Shown one piece after another: positions 63,661 through 64,000 of a DNA stretch of 64,000 bases. The stretch's first letter is position 1; each line of letters begins with the position of its first letter. The position numbers were made by a program, and so were the translations under genes. The stretch is taken from contig NZ_CP026101.1 in assembly GCF_002902945.1 (NCBI RefSeq), forward strand, positions 2,728,001-2,792,000, written 5' to 3'. Under the pieces are notes generated by a model. The model ran no database searches, was not told where the DNA came from, and saw only the letters and a program-made list of their open reading frames with translations. The stretch comes from Paraburkholderia caribensis. Its GTDB lineage: Bacteria; Pseudomonadota; Gammaproteobacteria; Burkholderiales; Burkholderiaceae.

Positions 63661-64000
63661 CCAGTTCGGCTAGCGCGCTTCGCCTCGGACAGCGTCAATG
63701 CTTCCGAGTTGGAGACGCGCTTGGCCCTCGTACCGTGTCCGAAGGCATCCATTTTCTGATACCCGGATGCACGCACGCATGAGCAGGCGCGAAGGCTTCT
63801 CATTCGGAAGCAAGCACTTCAGTGCGCTGACGAGGCGCATGGGCATCGGGGCGTTGTATCGCAGGCCAAACACCAGCCACGAACATGCGGCCCACAGGAT
63901 CCGGCCGGACCTACTACGTAATCGGAAGATCGATCGCGGCAACCGGATCTGGCGCTCGATAGGAGCTATAGTACGCCCAGCCAGCGTAGCCCGCCCGTAT
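63661..64000 (-). CDS. possible 3' part of a gene running off the window
   Basis: A minus-strand frame is open from the right edge to the stop at 63670. It includes GRILWAACSWLVFGLRYNAP and RLVSALKCLLPNEKPSRLL. This could be the end of an envelope or glycosyltransferase protein, but the last 30 residues look like repeat-derived sequence and no family is recognised. Confidence 0.3.

Overview
The window looks like a chromosomal segment of a high-GC betaproteobacterium of the Burkholderiaceae, most likely Burkholderia sensu lato (Paraburkholderia or Caballeronia type). The reasons are the waaC / Kdo-hydroxylase / waaA lipid A-core cluster, an IS3 element of the IS407 type, a GC-rich codon bias in the core genes, and the dispersed non-coding repeats common in this group. 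I saw no tRNA, rRNA or CRISPR array.

Layout. (1) 1-16.6 kb is an accessory region. It holds an IS3 remnant, a complete IS407-type element, a Tat-exported pesticin-type lysozyme next to a secreted caspase-fold protein, lipoproteins, a Lar-like zinc ribbon, a DUF2971 protein, a DUF6228-like protein and several orphan genes, separated by long gaps with degenerate dispersed repeats. (2) 16.7-22.6 kb carries waaC, kdoO and waaA on the minus strand, then a nested inverted repeat of about 690 bp, then manB/algC. (3) 22.6-28.8 kb is an inserted island bounded by a duplicated segment of about 600 bp: a decayed copy of the wzx promoter and 5' end on the left and the intact wzx on the right. It carries a tyrosine recombinase, orphan genes, a cysteine-rich protein with a possible histone-fold tail, and a broken lrgB. 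(4) 28.8-35 kb is a surface polysaccharide operon: wzx flippase, GT2, GT4, galE and manC. (5) 35-47.8 kb has two small membrane proteins, a chemotaxis receptor, a WecA-family glycosyl-phosphate transferase, and an accessory stretch. That stretch contains four related 36-39 residue membrane microproteins, a 44-bp dispersed palindromic repeat, a DNA-binding protein with duplicated HTH-like halves, and a tyrosine recombinase lacking key catalytic residues but carrying a C-terminal HTH.

(6) 47.8-52.6 kb is a tightly overlapping minus-strand operon (GT2, sugar epimerase, WecA/WbpL-type transferase, WbpM-type dehydratase) that would start and supply O-antigen or exopolysaccharide repeat units. (7) 52.9-60.9 kb, divergent to it, encodes a HAD-UbiA fusion, a DprE1-like oxidase, a DprE2-like reductase, a multi-spanning GT-C candidate, an epimerase, an FAD amine-oxidase-like protein and a GtrA flippase. 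Together these resemble the mycobacterial decaprenyl-phospho-arabinose pathway and suggest transfer of a polyprenyl-phosphate pentose to an envelope acceptor. (8) 61-64 kb has a large AT-richer membrane protein, probably acquired by transfer, followed by an ISAs1-type transposase remnant.

Genes that appear to work together: waaC-kdoO-waaA (inner core LPS); manB, manC, galE, wzx, the glycosyltransferases, the WecA-type enzymes and wbpM (nucleotide sugars plus O-unit assembly and export); and the HAD-UbiA to gtrA set (polyprenyl-P-sugar synthesis, flipping and transfer). Functions are assigned from recognised family motifs only; no database search was possible.
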